The position numbers and the translations under genes are program-made. Below, piece by piece: positions 22,964 through 34,027 of a stretch of 64,000 nt of DNA. The DNA comes from Neonectria sp. B-13 (Eukaryota; Ascomycota; Sordariomycetes; Hypocreales; Nectriaceae). The notes under the pieces are model-generated. The model was not told the origin of the DNA, searched no databases, and saw nothing but the letters and a program-made list of their open reading frames with translations. Numbering within the stretch: position 1 is the stretch's first letter; each line of letters opens with the position of its first letter. Location of the stretch: the NCBI GenBank assembly GCA_002682825.1, contig NOKP01000014.1:1189559-1253558 (forward strand), written 5' to 3'.

Positions 22964-23815
22964 ATGGACATGCTGCAGCGGTTTTCGCAGATATTCACGG
23001 GACCACCCACACCCTACGGAACACCATGTGGACGCCAGGTGCAGATCATGTCAGATCTCCATCTGGAACTAAACCGGCAGTACTCGACGTTTGAATTCCC
23101 TGTCAAGGCCCCGCTGCTCGTCCTCGGGGGCGACATTGGCCGGCTGGTCGACTACGAGCCTTTCTTGGGCTTCTTGGCCAGGCAGACGGCGCGGTTCGAC
23201 AAGGTGTTCCTCGTACTGGGAAACCACGAGTTCTACGAGATGAGCTACGACGCAGGCATCGAAAAGGCCCTGGAGCTGGAGAAGGAGGAGGCCCTGGGCG
23301 GCAAGCTGGTGCTGATGCATCGCAACCGCTGGGACGACCCGGACTCTAAGCTGACCATCCTGGGCTGCACGCTGTGGTCCAACATCCCGCCCGCGGCCGA
23401 GGACGACGTCACCCTGCGCGTGTCGGACTATAAGATGATCCAGGGCTGGACGGTGGCCCAGCACAACTCGTGCCACGCACAGGACGTCTCGTGGCTGACG
23501 ACGACGCTGCCGGACGTGGATGCGGCGGACCGGCTGGTGCTGGTGGCGACGCACCATGCGCCGTGCATCAAGGGCGCGTCGCGGCCGGAGCACGAGAAGA
23601 ACCCGTGGAAGGCAGCCTTCTCGACCGACGTGCTACAGCGGCGTGAGTTTGCTCGCGTGGCGTGGTGGATGTTCGGTCACACGCACTTCACGACGCAGTT
23701 CCAGCGCGGCGGCATCCGCGTCGTGGCCAACCAGCGCGGGTACGTGCTCGGGTTCGGGGGGCCGACGTTGGAGAATACGAGGGGGTTTGATGCTGAGAGG
23801 GTAGTCGATTTGTGA
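22964..23815 (+). CDS. calcineurin-like metallophosphoesterase, intronless
   Basis: Single exon, 283 aa, starting at ATG 22964. An in-frame TTG nine bases earlier is not a plausible start. The full two-metal motif set is present: MSDLHLE (D31, H33), GGDIG (D57), LGNHEFYE (N87, H88), ATHHAP (H197, H198) and FGHTH (H239, H241). No signal peptide or membrane segment, so probably cytosolic. The substrate cannot be deduced. The downstream gene order suggests no pathway. A second, distantly related member lies at 35599-36582 on the other strand. Confidence 0.85.
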   Translation: MDMLQRFSQIFTGPPTPYGTPCGRQVQIMSDLHLELNRQYSTFEFPVKAPLLVLGGDIGRLVDYEPFLGFLARQTARFDKVFLVLGNHEFYEMSYDAGIEKALELEKEEALGGKLVLMHRNRWDDPDSKLTILGCTLWSNIPPAAEDDVTLRVSDYKMIQGWTVAQHNSCHAQDVSWLTTTLPDVDAADRLVLVATHHAPCIKGASRPEHEKNPWKAAFSTDVLQRREFARVAWWMFGHTHFTTQFQRGGIRVVANQRGYVLGFGGPTLENTRGFDAERVVDL

Positions 23816-24352
23816 GAGGTGGGACGGGAGGGTGGTGTTTAGGAGGGGCTGGATGGATTGGGATGGCGTTTGGAATCGGGCATTTGGGACGGGTTGGCAT
23901 GCAGCGGTCGTTAGTATTAATTGTTGAATGTTAAATCTGGTTATCATCAGTATTCTTCTCATAATTTTTCAGGCATCTTTTTAGTCTGGGAAAGGCACGA
24001 AATGTGTTAATGTAGGACTCAAAGGAGTCCTGTGATATCCCTCAACAAAGCCATCGACGGCGGTCACCACGGCATGTAGTTCAAAGTTTGGGGGATTTCG
24101 GAAATATTTTAATTGATTGGGACTTAGATATTTGGCTTTCTTATATCAGACAATACCCATTTATTGCCATGTCCACAGACTGGAGGATCTGAGGTCATCA
24201 CTGCCATCCTAATAACAGTCAAAGTTGCCGCCTGAGGCACCAATATTTCCGTAGCACCGGCCCGCCAAAACTTCCAAAAAATAGACGCCGGACAGCCAAG
24301 CAGCGAGAGCCTCATATCAACTCGACACGGCCACGGCCTCACTCCCCCGACA
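23816..24352. other. intergenic
   Basis: No feature recognised between the metallophosphoesterase and uL15m genes. Contains AT-rich 3' flanking sequence (about 23910-24150). Confidence 0.55.
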
Positions 24353-25293
24353 ATGCCTCCCCGAATCTCCCCTCTCAGCACGTCGCTGTGCTGCCGCGCA
24401 ACCGCCAATGCGCCCGTCACCTCGCTGACCGCCTACATGGCCGGCCTCTCCCTCCAGAACCGCCACGCCTCCATCCTCGGTAGCCTCGCCAACATCCCCG
24501 GCGCCATGCACAAGAAGAAGCGAGTCGGCCGCGGTGCCTCGTCTGGCCACGGAAAGACGTCTGGACGCGGTCACAAGGGTCAGAAGCAGCACGGCAAGGT
24601 CAACCCGTGGTTCCAGGGTGGTCAGACTCCCCTGATTGTCAAGCTTGGTCGGAAGGGATTCAACAACTAGTAAGCCCTCGGAATATGGAAGAAAACGGTC
24701 AATTCCGCTAACTGTGACGCAGCCGGTCCCTCAATATGTCGGAAGTGAACATCGACCAGATCCAGGCCTGGATCGACCAGGGACGACTCGACCCGACGAA
24801 GCAAATCACCCCCAAGGAATTGATCGAGAGCGGCCTAGTGGGAAACATCAAGGACGGCATCAAGGTCCTCTCCCGCGGCGCAGAAACCCTCAAGCAGCCC
24901 ATTGACGTGATGGTCTCGCGCATCTCCGCCCAAGCCATCACCGCCATCGAGGGCGCCGGCGGCAAGGTGCTCACGCGGTACTACACCAAGCTATCCATCA
25001 AGCGACTGCTGACGGGTGAGTCGGTGAACACGGACAAGCCGCTTCCCCAGGGCAAGGAGCACGTTGAGGGCGTGCTTGCGGAGGCGAGGAAGAACCTGTA
25101 CCGGTACCGGCTGCCGGATCCCACCGGCCGTGAGGACATTGAGTACTACCGTGACCCGGCGCATCGGGGATACCTGAGCTACCAGCTGTCTCCTGGCGAG
25201 TCGCCCAGTCTGTACTTCCGGGTGCCCGGCGTGCACAAGATCAAGAGCGCGGTCAAGAAGGAGAACAAGAAGGCGGACGAGACGCTGTGGTAG
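24353..25293 (+). CDS. mitochondrial large ribosomal subunit protein uL15m (L15/MRPL10), 2 exons
   Basis: Component of the mitochondrial 54S ribosomal subunit. Exon 1 24353-24669, intron 24670-24722 (53 nt), exon 2 24723-25293; 295 aa. An N-terminal presequence rich in Arg/Ser/Ala precedes the L15 signature block ([20 protein letters not shown], then HKGQKQ), which is the glycine/basic arm that penetrates the rRNA core. The splice restores FNNYRSLN across the junction. The C-terminal extension (ending [12 protein letters not shown]) is typical of fungal mitochondrial L15, which is longer than bacterial L15 (about 145 aa). Confidence 0.93.
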
Positions 25294-26027
25294 ATGTGGA
25301 GGACCAGAAGCGAAGAGCGGCTGGGCTAGGGACCTGTATTATAATGTACTGGAGCAAGTACCTGAATGTGACAATACCGCCAATGTGCAATCATGCCTGG
25401 ATACAACTATTGAAAGTCATCAACTCCTCAAATGCATGAATAGTCCAATATTCCAATGCTGGAAGTGGTTATTAGAGGCACAACTCCAGCCACACTGTCT
25501 CACGCGGGTTCTCCGTACCTGTGGCGTCGTCGCCGAACGGGAGCGATAAGATCGGGCGCATGTACGGAGTCTCCGGTGCATGCACGTTCGCTGCCAGTGG
25601 TTCAGCGCAGTGCTCCACAGGAGCTTTGGTTAGGTGCCTCGGTGCGTGTTACAGCGCCGACTCCCCCAACACCACCTCAGGCTTCTCCACTCAGGAATGA
25701 CTTCACCAACCTCCCTCTACCTCCACCAACGGCCGGACATCCGAATTGTATGCATCTCTTTTTCCTTGGCCGCTGCATTCCTTCTTGATACTGCTGCATT
25801 TCCAGGCTGCAGAGTTTGCTTTACTTATTCAGTGCCCAGGCGCGTGGCCTAGCGCTCTCCTCCGTCGTCATTGACTGCGTGCATTGCTTCGCGCTCTCGA
25901 TTACGAGTCCCTCTGACGACGCCCGTCAACATCCACCCTTGATCGGGACACGGACGAAGACCTCGACGACCCAACCCGCTGTGCGATACATACAACGACC
26001 ACATCCTGAACTTCGATACACACTACA
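25294..26027. other. intergenic and sorting nexin leader
   Basis: No gene seen. 25660-26027 is C/T- and C/A-rich on the + strand, fitting a leader of the sorting nexin gene. Confidence 0.5.
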
Positions 26028-28540
26028 ATGTCCCTCTTTGGATCGTCGCCGCCCGACGACGAGCCGACGATGGTGACGTCGCCACCGGCACGGGCTGGCG
26101 GCGGCCTCTTCGACGTCGAGGCCGAATCTAAAGCCTCATCCAGCAGCCTCTTCGCCGACGAGGCCGGAAATGGCGACGCCGGCTCTCCTTGGGACATGCC
26201 CACGCCGCGGAAGAAGCAGAGCCGCGCCGACCTGATCCGCAGCCTGCTCCCCGCGTCCGAGGTACCCGACAGCTACATCGAGACGTTCGACGTCGCCCTG
26301 CGCGACGACGGCGCCGGCGGTCGGGTCGCAGCCGGCGGCATCGCGAAACTCTTTGCCGCTGCCCGGCTCGGCGCTGATGCCCAGGCCCGCATCATGTCCC
26401 TGGTGGCTCCCGAAGGCGGCGATGTCGCGCTGGGGCGGGACGAGTTCAATGTCGTCCTGGCGCTGGTGGGTCTGGCGCAGGAGGGCGAGATCATCAGCCT
26501 GGATGGCGTGGATGAGCGACGACGCAGTAAGTACACGCCCACACAGTGCTTTTCTCCCAACCAACTTCTCTCGCAACACAATTTGTATTGTAACAAAGTG
26601 ACGACTGATGGAGTTCTCTGCTGTCGTCATGCCGTTTGCCTTATCGTATCGCATTGCATTGCATCAGTGGATTCATGTCCCCCGGCGGTTGGTGGAGACA
26701 CTACTATGTATACAGCTAATAACTCATTTCGTTGGCAGACCTACCGCAACCCAAGCTCCCCGGCATCACCGCTGAGCCCGTCCTGCCTCCCGTGGGCGAG
26801 CTTTCAGCCAAGCCTCCCCAGACACCTCCCAAAGACACACCGCCGACTCCCCGCCAACCCAAGCTGCCTCGACCGGCCATGGCCGACCCTGACGATGACC
26901 CATGGAACACGCCTGATCTACACAAGACCCATGATCACCACAACGTCAAGCCAAATGGTGCCCGAAACCGCGACACGAACGGCCATACCAGCTTCGTCGA
27001 GCCGGCCGTGACAGCTTCCATCGCCCCTACGGCAATCGCCCAGTACGTGCCACCCACCTCGCCTCCTGCTGCAAATGGAGGACAGCAGACCGCCACCGGC
27101 ACCACCCCCTCCGCCCCCGGGCCCGGCGGATGGGGCTACTTCGACGGAAACAATGCTGCCGTCGGAGGCTTCGGCGAGACGCCGCAGAGCTCCGACCCGA
27201 ACCCGTTTGGCGGCCCTGACCGCACGCCCAGTGGCAACCCGCCACCTGGTCTCCCGCAGCATCAGAGCGTGAGCCGGACTGGTCATAGTCCCGAGGAGAA
27301 TGTTATTGTGACCTTGATGCCGGAGAAGGAGGGCATGTTCATGTTCCAGCATCACAACTACGAAGTCTCCAGTCTGCGTCGCGGCAGCAAGGTCATCCGC
27401 CGATACAGCGATTTTGTCTGGCTGCTGGACTGCCTCCACAAGCGATACCCCTTCCGAATTCTACCGCTGCTCCCACCCAAACGCATGGGCGTCAATGGCA
27501 GCCATCTATCCAACGACGGTGCCTTTATTGAGAAACGGAGGAGGGGGCTGGCTAGGTTTCTGAATGCTATCGTGCGACACCCTGTACTGAGCCAGGAGCA
27601 GCTAGTCATCATGTTTTTGACAGTTCCTACGGTATGTAGCCTTTGCCTATTTGATGGTGTGTCATTGACCCTAACAGGACGAACAGGAACTGGCTGTTTG
27701 GCGCAAACAGGCCACGATTTCTGTTCAGGACGAGTTCGCCGAACGAGTGCTGCTTCCGGGTCTCGAAGATTCGCTACCACCCACCCTCGAGGAGCTCTTT
27801 ACCCGAACCCAAGCTGGTATCAAACGTTCCGCTGAGCTATACATAACCGTGTGTAACATCATGGATCGCCTAGTCAAGCGGACTGAGGGTGTGGCAGCCG
27901 ACCACGCCCGCATTGCCCTGTCTCTAGCATCCCTTACCGAAGCCTCGGCCGACACATATGCGACGGACACTAACGAGGTTCCCCTGCTCAACGACGGCCT
28001 CGTCGCAATGAGCAAGCATCTGCGGACATGTCAGGCTCTGATGGAGGACGAGAGCCGAGGATGGGACGAGGGCGTACTAGAGGACTTGAAGCGACAGCGC
28101 GATGCGCTGGTGAGCATGCGAGAGATGTTTGAGAGGCGAGAGCGGTTGGACAAGGACAACATTCCCTACCTTGAGCGGAGGATCCAGACGAACGAGACGA
28201 AGCTGGCCAACTTGAGATCCAAGCCGGAAGGCCTGGTGAAGCCTGGCGAGATTGAAAAGGTGGCCGAGAATATTATTAAGGTGAGATTCGCAAGCCTGTC
28301 TAGGTTGGTGTGGTGGCTAACAAGAAATAGGACAAGGAATCCATTGTCCAGCAGCACAATCGGTCCATCTTCGTCAAGGAGTGCATTCGCGACGAGCTCG
28401 TCACGTTCCAGACGACGCAGTATCACGTCAGTCGCTGGAACCAGGACTGGGCCGGAGAGCGAGTCAAGTATGCGGAGATGTTGGCCGACAACTGGCGACG
28501 GTTGCTCGACGAGCTCGAGGGCATGCCCCTGGGCGACTAG
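26028..28540 (+). CDS. Mvp1/SNX8-type sorting nexin (PX-BAR), 4 exons
   Basis: Endosomal sorting factor that binds phosphatidylinositol-3-phosphate and shapes tubules for retrieval to the Golgi (family knowledge of Mvp1). Exons 26028-26526, 26739-27631, 27678-28280, 28332-28540; 734 aa. The N terminus has short acidic/Pro-rich and EH-like helical parts (ADLIRSLLPASEVPDSYIET). A disordered Pro/Thr-rich linker follows, then the PX domain at about residues 350-465 with the lipid-binding RRYSDF and the Pro-rich LPLLPPKR. The C-terminal half is the helical BAR-like region, ending WRRLLDELEGMPLGD. The first intron (212 nt) is unusually long for this genome; the second is only 46 nt. Confidence 0.9.
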
Positions 28541-29185
28541 AGCCCGCCGGAGAGTCACCGGACGACATGCTGTTTTGGAAGTCCCGGCAGTAGGATGAAT
28601 GGGGAGGGTTTTGGGAGCACACCGTGGAAAGCAGTCAGGTGGTGATATCGGTCTTTTGAGATCCTACCGAGCGAGCATGGGGCGGGTTTCCCTAGGAAAA
28701 CAGCCCCTAGGAAGATAAGATGGGAAGTTGCTGGGTTTGAATTGGTTTGGTTTCATTACATGCATTGCACTGAGGACCAGGAGTAAGCAATACGCATACG
28801 CAGAAGAGAGGAGGCGCAAGGGGAGACGGAGACAGAGAGGAAGCATATGCTGTCTGTGTGATACCCTTTGTTCGTTTGTTGGCTTTTGCAGTATGGATGG
28901 CCGTTGCCGATAATAGAGATGAGTTTGTATGTACACATATCTACAGTGTTTTCTTATGGTCCAACCTCTCCAACGGCAACACAAACCACGCCGCGGAAGT
29001 AATCTGGCCGATTCCAGGCCTGGCGAGGGTGATGATGATGTGATGCGAAGGTGAGAATGCTTTCTTAGAGTCCGTTGGGATGCCCCGATGAGCCCTCGCA
29101 GCATACGAACCGGTTGAGTCTTCCTGGACCTCAACACTGGGCAGTGTTGGCTTCAAACCCATCTCAGCCTCTCTTCTTTCTCTTC
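28541..29185. other. intergenic
   Basis: Nothing recognised. 3' flank of the sorting nexin gene, then sequence leading into the second microexon-gene copy. Confidence 0.5.
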
Positions 29186-29660
29186 GGGCTGTACACCACC
29201 ACGCTGCCCTGGCTTTGGCAATCTGCCTGTGACCAAGGTATGTGATGCTCTCTATGATACCGCCGTTTTGTTTTTGGAACCTCAGCTAACTGGATGTTAC
29301 AGCCTCGTCGAGTGCTCTCGGTAAGCCAACCTTCATTTTCCCACATCGCACTCCAACTCTACCCGTCTGGCGATCGCCTTGTCCTGTCGCCTGCCTCTGG
29401 GCCGGACAACCCACCATCGAGCCGCTCCAGCCAGTAAGTACCATCCCGAATCTTGTAATACCTGCAAAGTCTCCAGAGAAGCAAGTACCTGGAATTTGAG
29501 GGTCCCGGGCTAAGACACAACTGGTACAAATGGGCGCGCCGTGATGGAGCTAGGAAAGACCGACGAGCAGCTACAGAAAAGCGTCACAAATGCAGACGCG
29601 GGCAAGAAGAACACCGTGGTGGGAATTGATGAAGAAGCAAAGGGATTTCAAGCGAGTGAG
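29186..29660 (+). pseudogene. internally deleted second copy of the microexon gene
   Basis: Blocks in the same order as the 15-16.6 kb gene are recognisable. CTGTACACCA (29189) and a 14-base identity CCCTGGCTTTGGCA (29207-29220) match 15042 and 15164. Donor GTATGTGATGCTCTCT (29238) matches 15226. An 18-nt exon (29303-29320, a multiple of three) precedes donor GTAAGCC (29321), matching 15305. Donor GTAAGTACC (29433), an intron body sharing AATACCTGC.AAGTCTCC, and the terminal exon from 29476 match 16479-16592. The sequence corresponding to most middle microexons (about 15330-16440) is missing, and so is the ATG exon core. The terminal exon still reads SKYLEFEGPG, against SKYLKFEGPG in the other copy. 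By inference a relic, although the remaining splice sites look intact. A 66-codon frame (29541-29741) overlaps its end in another register. Confidence 0.55.
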
Positions 29661-29908
29661 CCCACTACATTAATATTTAGACCACAACAAATGTTCAACT
29701 CTTGTCCATGTCATACGAGAAGCAGTGACTTCCGTGTCTAGTGGGACTAGCAACTAACAACTTTATCATGCTTGACTGTCAAGTGTGTAATGAGCTAAGA
29801 ACAGGGAAAACAGCAAATCTCCATCATCCTCATCGATTCCTGCTCGAACTCGGTGTAAGTGCTCATCGTGGGAAGCTCGCGCCTCGAAATGGTGGGTGGG
29901 CTTGTTGC

Positions 29909-30934
29909 CTACTCCCCTTTGTTGAAAGTCGGATTCAATTGAGCCTCACGGAGCTTTTGCTTCTCTCTGAATCCATTGACGCCGCTGTACCCAGCAGTGC
30001 TGGCAGGTCTCTCCCGTCTTTCTCGCTTGAACTGGCTTGCAGAGCGGGTTGGTTCCTTGCGAACGGGCGGTTGCAGGCGACTGGCCGTCTTCTGAGTGCG
30101 AGTGGTAAGCTTCTTGGTATCGACATTGGGCTTGGTGACGTTCTTCGATCCGTAGTTGGCGAGTTTGTCCCGGTACTGGGCCGACCGAAGTACCGCCATA
30201 CGCAAGAGACGATCCTCGTACTTCTGCGCCTGCTCATTACCGCTGTCATCGCAGATCTTGTAGATGACGGTCTTGATAACGTCTCTGGTGCTCTGCCAGG
30301 ATGCGCCGACAAGAGACCGGGCCTTGCTCACGATCCTCTAGCGGAGGAAGTCCCATGGGTCCATTGCAAGCTCTTGGCGGTTGCGAAGCTCGCGGAGGTC
30401 GGAGACTTTACATGCCAGCTTGTACATGATCTCTTTCTGGCAAAGGCCGCCCTGGGGGAGATGGTGCTTTGACGCCAGTTGATTCGGATGGTATGGCGAA
30501 CCACTTCCGAATATCTCGCGGATCTTCCGGTGCTTGCTCACGTTATCCATGTGGAATTTTGCCTTGGCAGCGAGAGCTTTATCTCCGGGGAGCCGGTGCA
30601 GCCTTTCGTGGTAGTTCTGCTTCAGTTCTTCCTCAACGGATTCCCGAGCGAGAAACTCCTCTAGGGAATGCCACGATTGGTCCCAGTATGGGCCAGTCTC
30701 ATCGATCTTGTCGACTGGCACGCCACCGAGGGCCGATGGGCCCTTGTAGGTCTTGTCATCCTGACTAACCGCATACACCTCGTGCCAGGGAGTCTGAAGC
30801 ATTTTCTCGACTGCAGCTTCAAGCTCTGGGGCGCGATCGGCCTAAAGCGTCAGAATGAGTATGGTAGAGAAGGATAGAAGAAACAAACTCACTGGTCTCT
30901 GGGGGTTTGGGTGTTCCATGTTGGAGTTGTCCAT
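29909..30934 (-). pseudogene. unrecognised gene interrupted by an in-frame TAG
   Basis: On the - strand, exon 1 is 30934-30893 (14 codons, MDNSNMEHPNPQRP, good start context). A 51-nt intron (30892-30842, GTGAGT...CTTTAG) is followed by an open frame from 30841 to a TAG at 30340-30338, giving 181 aa. The same frame then stays open for 142 more codons to 29909. The downstream part reads like protein (KICDDSGNEQAQKYEDRL, then a basic Lys/Arg/Gln-rich tail). No known domain is recognised in either part. The simplest reading is one gene of about 320 codons with a nonsense mutation or a sequencing error. Genuine termination at the TAG would give a 181-aa protein. Confidence 0.55.
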
Positions 30935-31939
30935 GTTGGTTGGTATGGCTTTCTTGTGTGTGGATGAATGAACAAGTGGATGGAGTAAGTTGAAGTTGAA
31001 GTTGAAGGGAGAAGAAAGAGAAGAGAGCATGAGAAAAGCTAAGAGCGTGAGATCTCGTCACTACCTTGGGCAGGTGCCTAAACATCAAAACAGTGAATCA
31101 TGCTAAATAAAGGCGTTTGCTTTTACCCGAAGGTAGGGACCAATCAAGGTAGCTGGCGTGTGTGGTAAATGGCCGGTGTTTGGTGGCCGGCGGAGGCGGC
31201 AGTTGGCCGCTTGACTACGCGCGTGGCTGCACGCGCTTGTTTTTCCGTCCCTGTGTTTACAGGGAGTGTTGGGGGGCCCTGAGTGACAAACAAGCAAAAT
31301 ACGTCAATCCCGTAGCTAGGCATCATTGGACAAGACAGAGAGAAGCAAAAGTTGAGTATGTACAATGTCTGAGGGCAGGTGTTCCGAAGACGCCATGGAT
31401 TGTTCAAAAGGGGTTCCTAGAACGAAGAGGACAGAAGATGGAGATCCTCTCAACTAAAATATCATGCTATTATTCCAGGATCGCTCTAAAAAAGGCGAGG
31501 GTCTATGTACTGTTCGTTGTTTACAGTTATGACGCATTTGACAAACGGTCGTGGGGTCAGGGCGCATCTCGGCGAGATGCGAGACAACACTGTTTAACTC
31601 TGATTTTGGCCTGGAATACCCTCAATTCAATATTCCAATGTCTCATATCAGAGAAGTCAAGCCACTGGTTGTAGTAGTGTAGCTTGACAGTTTTCTCCGG
31701 CCATATTAGCCCAGTCTCCCAAGAGGTGCTCCGTCAATGGTTCCAGCTCAGATCGAAGTCAACCAGCCCGATTTTAATCTATGAGAGAATGCAGACCCAG
31801 TGTGATAAAGATGAAGCGGTATCCTCCAGTGGATCTGTGTTGGCCAGCAGGCGAGCTGCACCACGCGAACTGGAAACACAGTGATGCGAGAAAGAACAGA
31901 CGATCTATGTCTACAGCGCATGCTAACAGAGCTCTAGTG
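30935..31939. other. intergenic, no gene recognised
   Basis: Fragmentary open frames only. The part near 30960-31100 is the promoter side of the interrupted - strand gene. The AT-richer stretch 31430-31700 has no recognised element. Confidence 0.45.
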
Positions 31940-33139
31940 TCAAAGCTTTTCTTCCCTTGATGCCATTGACGTCGACGGAAACAGAATCCCATCTTGATAT
32001 CCCGTTGCCACATGCTTCCCCTCCGGGCTCCAAGTAAGGCTCACCATCGACCCTCTCCCTGCGCTGTATCGAGGCCAGTAGACCTCTTGCACCCACCATT
32101 CGTCCCCGTCCATGACAGCTTCCTCGCCGTTGACATGCACGTAGAACGAGTAGCTCAGCGTCGCTGCCACGCCCAGGCTGTACCCGTACCCAAGGTGGTT
32201 TCCGAGCATGATCAGGCCGTTGCGATCTGCCTCGAAGGCATGGCAAACGATGTGCGCGTTAACGTCTTCCCTCGGGATCGGCTCGAGCAGTCGGTAGAGA
32301 ACGAGCTCTCTGCGGTCGGAGAGAGGCTTGTCGGCATTGTAGCCCGTCATGTCGACCTTGCGCATGTCGAGGATCGGGAAGGCCCCCGGGCCGGGATTGG
32401 GGAAGGCTTCTTTGAGCGCGTCAATGTCCGCCTGCGGGCAAAGGTCCCATTCCGTCGGCAGCCTTGAGGACAGGATGCTGTGGTAGCGCTCCTGTGGTGA
32501 CGAGTCCTGGACGTCGGCGGGGCTTGTGCTGGGCCGTTTGAAGGTGACGAGGCAGGAAAAGCAGTTGTCTCCTGGAGGAGCTGTGGCGTCGGAACTGGGG
32601 AAAGGGCCAGAGGGGTTGGCCGAGGGCTGAGTGGATTGATGAACATTGACAAGACGTGTCGAGAAGGCACGGCTTGAATGTATCTCAGACACGTTGAAGA
32701 TGAACGGTCTGTCCTGGACCGCAGGGTTCGTGAACACTGCTTGTATCGACTGTTGCACGCCGCATGTCAGTTCCACCAGAGCAATCAAAGTGTCACAACC
32801 CATCTTACTCACATGAATAGCCCGCTTGTTCCCATTATCATGACTACCGCTCTCCCTGTCTTCGCCTTCAACTACCCGCGCCGCTGCAAGGGGAGCCATG
32901 GCGTACACGACGCCTCCAAAAGCGCCCCTCGTGATTTTCGCTGTCGAGACCCCGATGGACTTCCAGGGGAGCTCCGCCCCAGGAACCCACGGCGGCTGGC
33001 GGTTCATGAACTTAGCCACGGGTTTCTGAGCTCCCGGGGCATCGTCGGCCAGTCTCTCGAGCTCCATTGCTTCCTGGAACGACATGCGCTTCCATTCCTT
33101 GGCGGACGCCAGCGTCCCCGCGTCATTCGGCTCCGTCAT
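31940..33139 (-). CDS. acyl-CoA thioesterase II-like double-hotdog protein, 2 exons
   Basis: Predicted to hydrolyse acyl-CoA thioesters (TesB/ACOT8-like family). Exon 1 is 33139-32813, exon 2 32749-31940; the 63-nt intron 32812-32750 has GTGAGT, an AACTGAC branch site and CAACAG. Spliced length is 378 aa. The first hotdog is marked by TRGAFGGVVYAMAPLAAARVV and, after splicing, HSIQAVFTNPAVQDRPFIFNV. The second ends with SYSFYVHVNGE, DEWWVQEVYWPRYSAGRG and LTWSPEGKHVATGYQDGIL. The intron is divisible by three and stop-free, so retention would add 21 residues inside the first hotdog. The C-terminal tripeptide EKL is only a weak peroxisomal (PTS1-like) signal. Confidence 0.8.
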   Translation of the reverse strand: MTEPNDAGTLASAKEWKRMSFQEAMELERLADDAPGAQKPVAKFMNRQPPWVPGAELPWKSIGVSTAKITRGAFGGVVYAMAPLAAARVVEGEDRESGSHDNGNKRAIHVSKMGCDTLIALVELTCGVQQSIQAVFTNPAVQDRPFIFNVSEIHSSRAFSTRLVNVHQSTQPSANPSGPFPSSDATAPPGDNCFSCLVTFKRPSTSPADVQDSSPQERYHSILSSRLPTEWDLCPQADIDALKEAFPNPGPGAFPILDMRKVDMTGYNADKPLSDRRELVLYRLLEPIPREDVNAHIVCHAFEADRNGLIMLGNHLGYGYSLGVAATLSYSFYVHVNGEEAVMDGDEWWVQEVYWPRYSAGRGSMVSLTWSPEGKHVATGYQDGILFPSTSMASREEKL

Positions 33140-34027
33140 TGGGCCGGCAAAACTGGCGAGGCTGGGGAATCGAATGTTGGTTTATCGGGACGTCTTCAGA
33201 AGCCATAAAGATAGCTACTTGTTCGTTATCCGTCTTGACAGATGGAGAGGCTACTGGTAAAGGGCTTATCATGGCCGGTGTCGCAGGTTCTGAAGTCCGG
33301 GGTTAAGTACTTAGCATGGGCTGTACAGATGCCGAGGTACTTGCCGTTTTAGGCAGTCAGTTGGCTCAGCTGTCTCAACATTTCGATTCTGGCCACTTAC
33401 GAAGGCCCCCTTTTCATCTCCTCGTGATCGAAGTCTGTAGGGGTTGTCCTGCTTTGCTTCAGACTTACTTTAGACATCCAGGTGATGCACAGTCTCTATG
33501 AGCAACGAGGAATCCCAACATGTCCTTTAAAGGTTCATGCAAAACCTACATTCGTTGGCGGCTGAAATGTCAAGGCATTCTCGTACCAAATAGCGGCAAA
33601 TAATGGGTCGACGTGCAGAATTGAACATTAGGATAATAAGTGTCCTTCTAGTCGCCAACCGAGCCCAATGATCCCATCCAGTCCAAGCCCCTCTCATTCA
33701 GTCCAAGTCTCGCCCATCCAATCCAAGCCATCCATGTCCATCCAACCCTATCCATTCATAATTCGCATATCCCTGTACTCTTGAATTGTATCCTTCTCTT
33801 TCCATCAACAACGACTCCCCACTTGCGTCTCCTACATTGCCTGAAGTCGTGAACCTTCTCAAAGAGAGGCGACCAGGTCTCCGGGCGGCACCACGAGGAG
33901 GTTGTAGGAGTCCGACTTCACCGCCCGTACCTTCAGCGCCCGAGGTGCAATGGGGTGAAGGTACCCCCCCGGATCTGTGATGAACTCACCGAAAACTGGC
34001 ATTCAATGCTCACTTCTCGCTGGATCT
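33140..34027. other. intergenic with CCATCCA-type imperfect repeats
   Basis: No gene seen. 33671-33760 carries an imperfect repeat of about 17-20 nt built on CCATCCAATCCAAGCC. It lies downstream (3') of the - strand family gene at 34-35 kb. Confidence 0.45.

Noticed and set aside
29541..29741. 66-codon + strand frame downstream of the second microexon copy
   Set aside because: Polar, protein-like composition, but in a different register from the conserved SKYLEFEGPG exon and without splice or family support.
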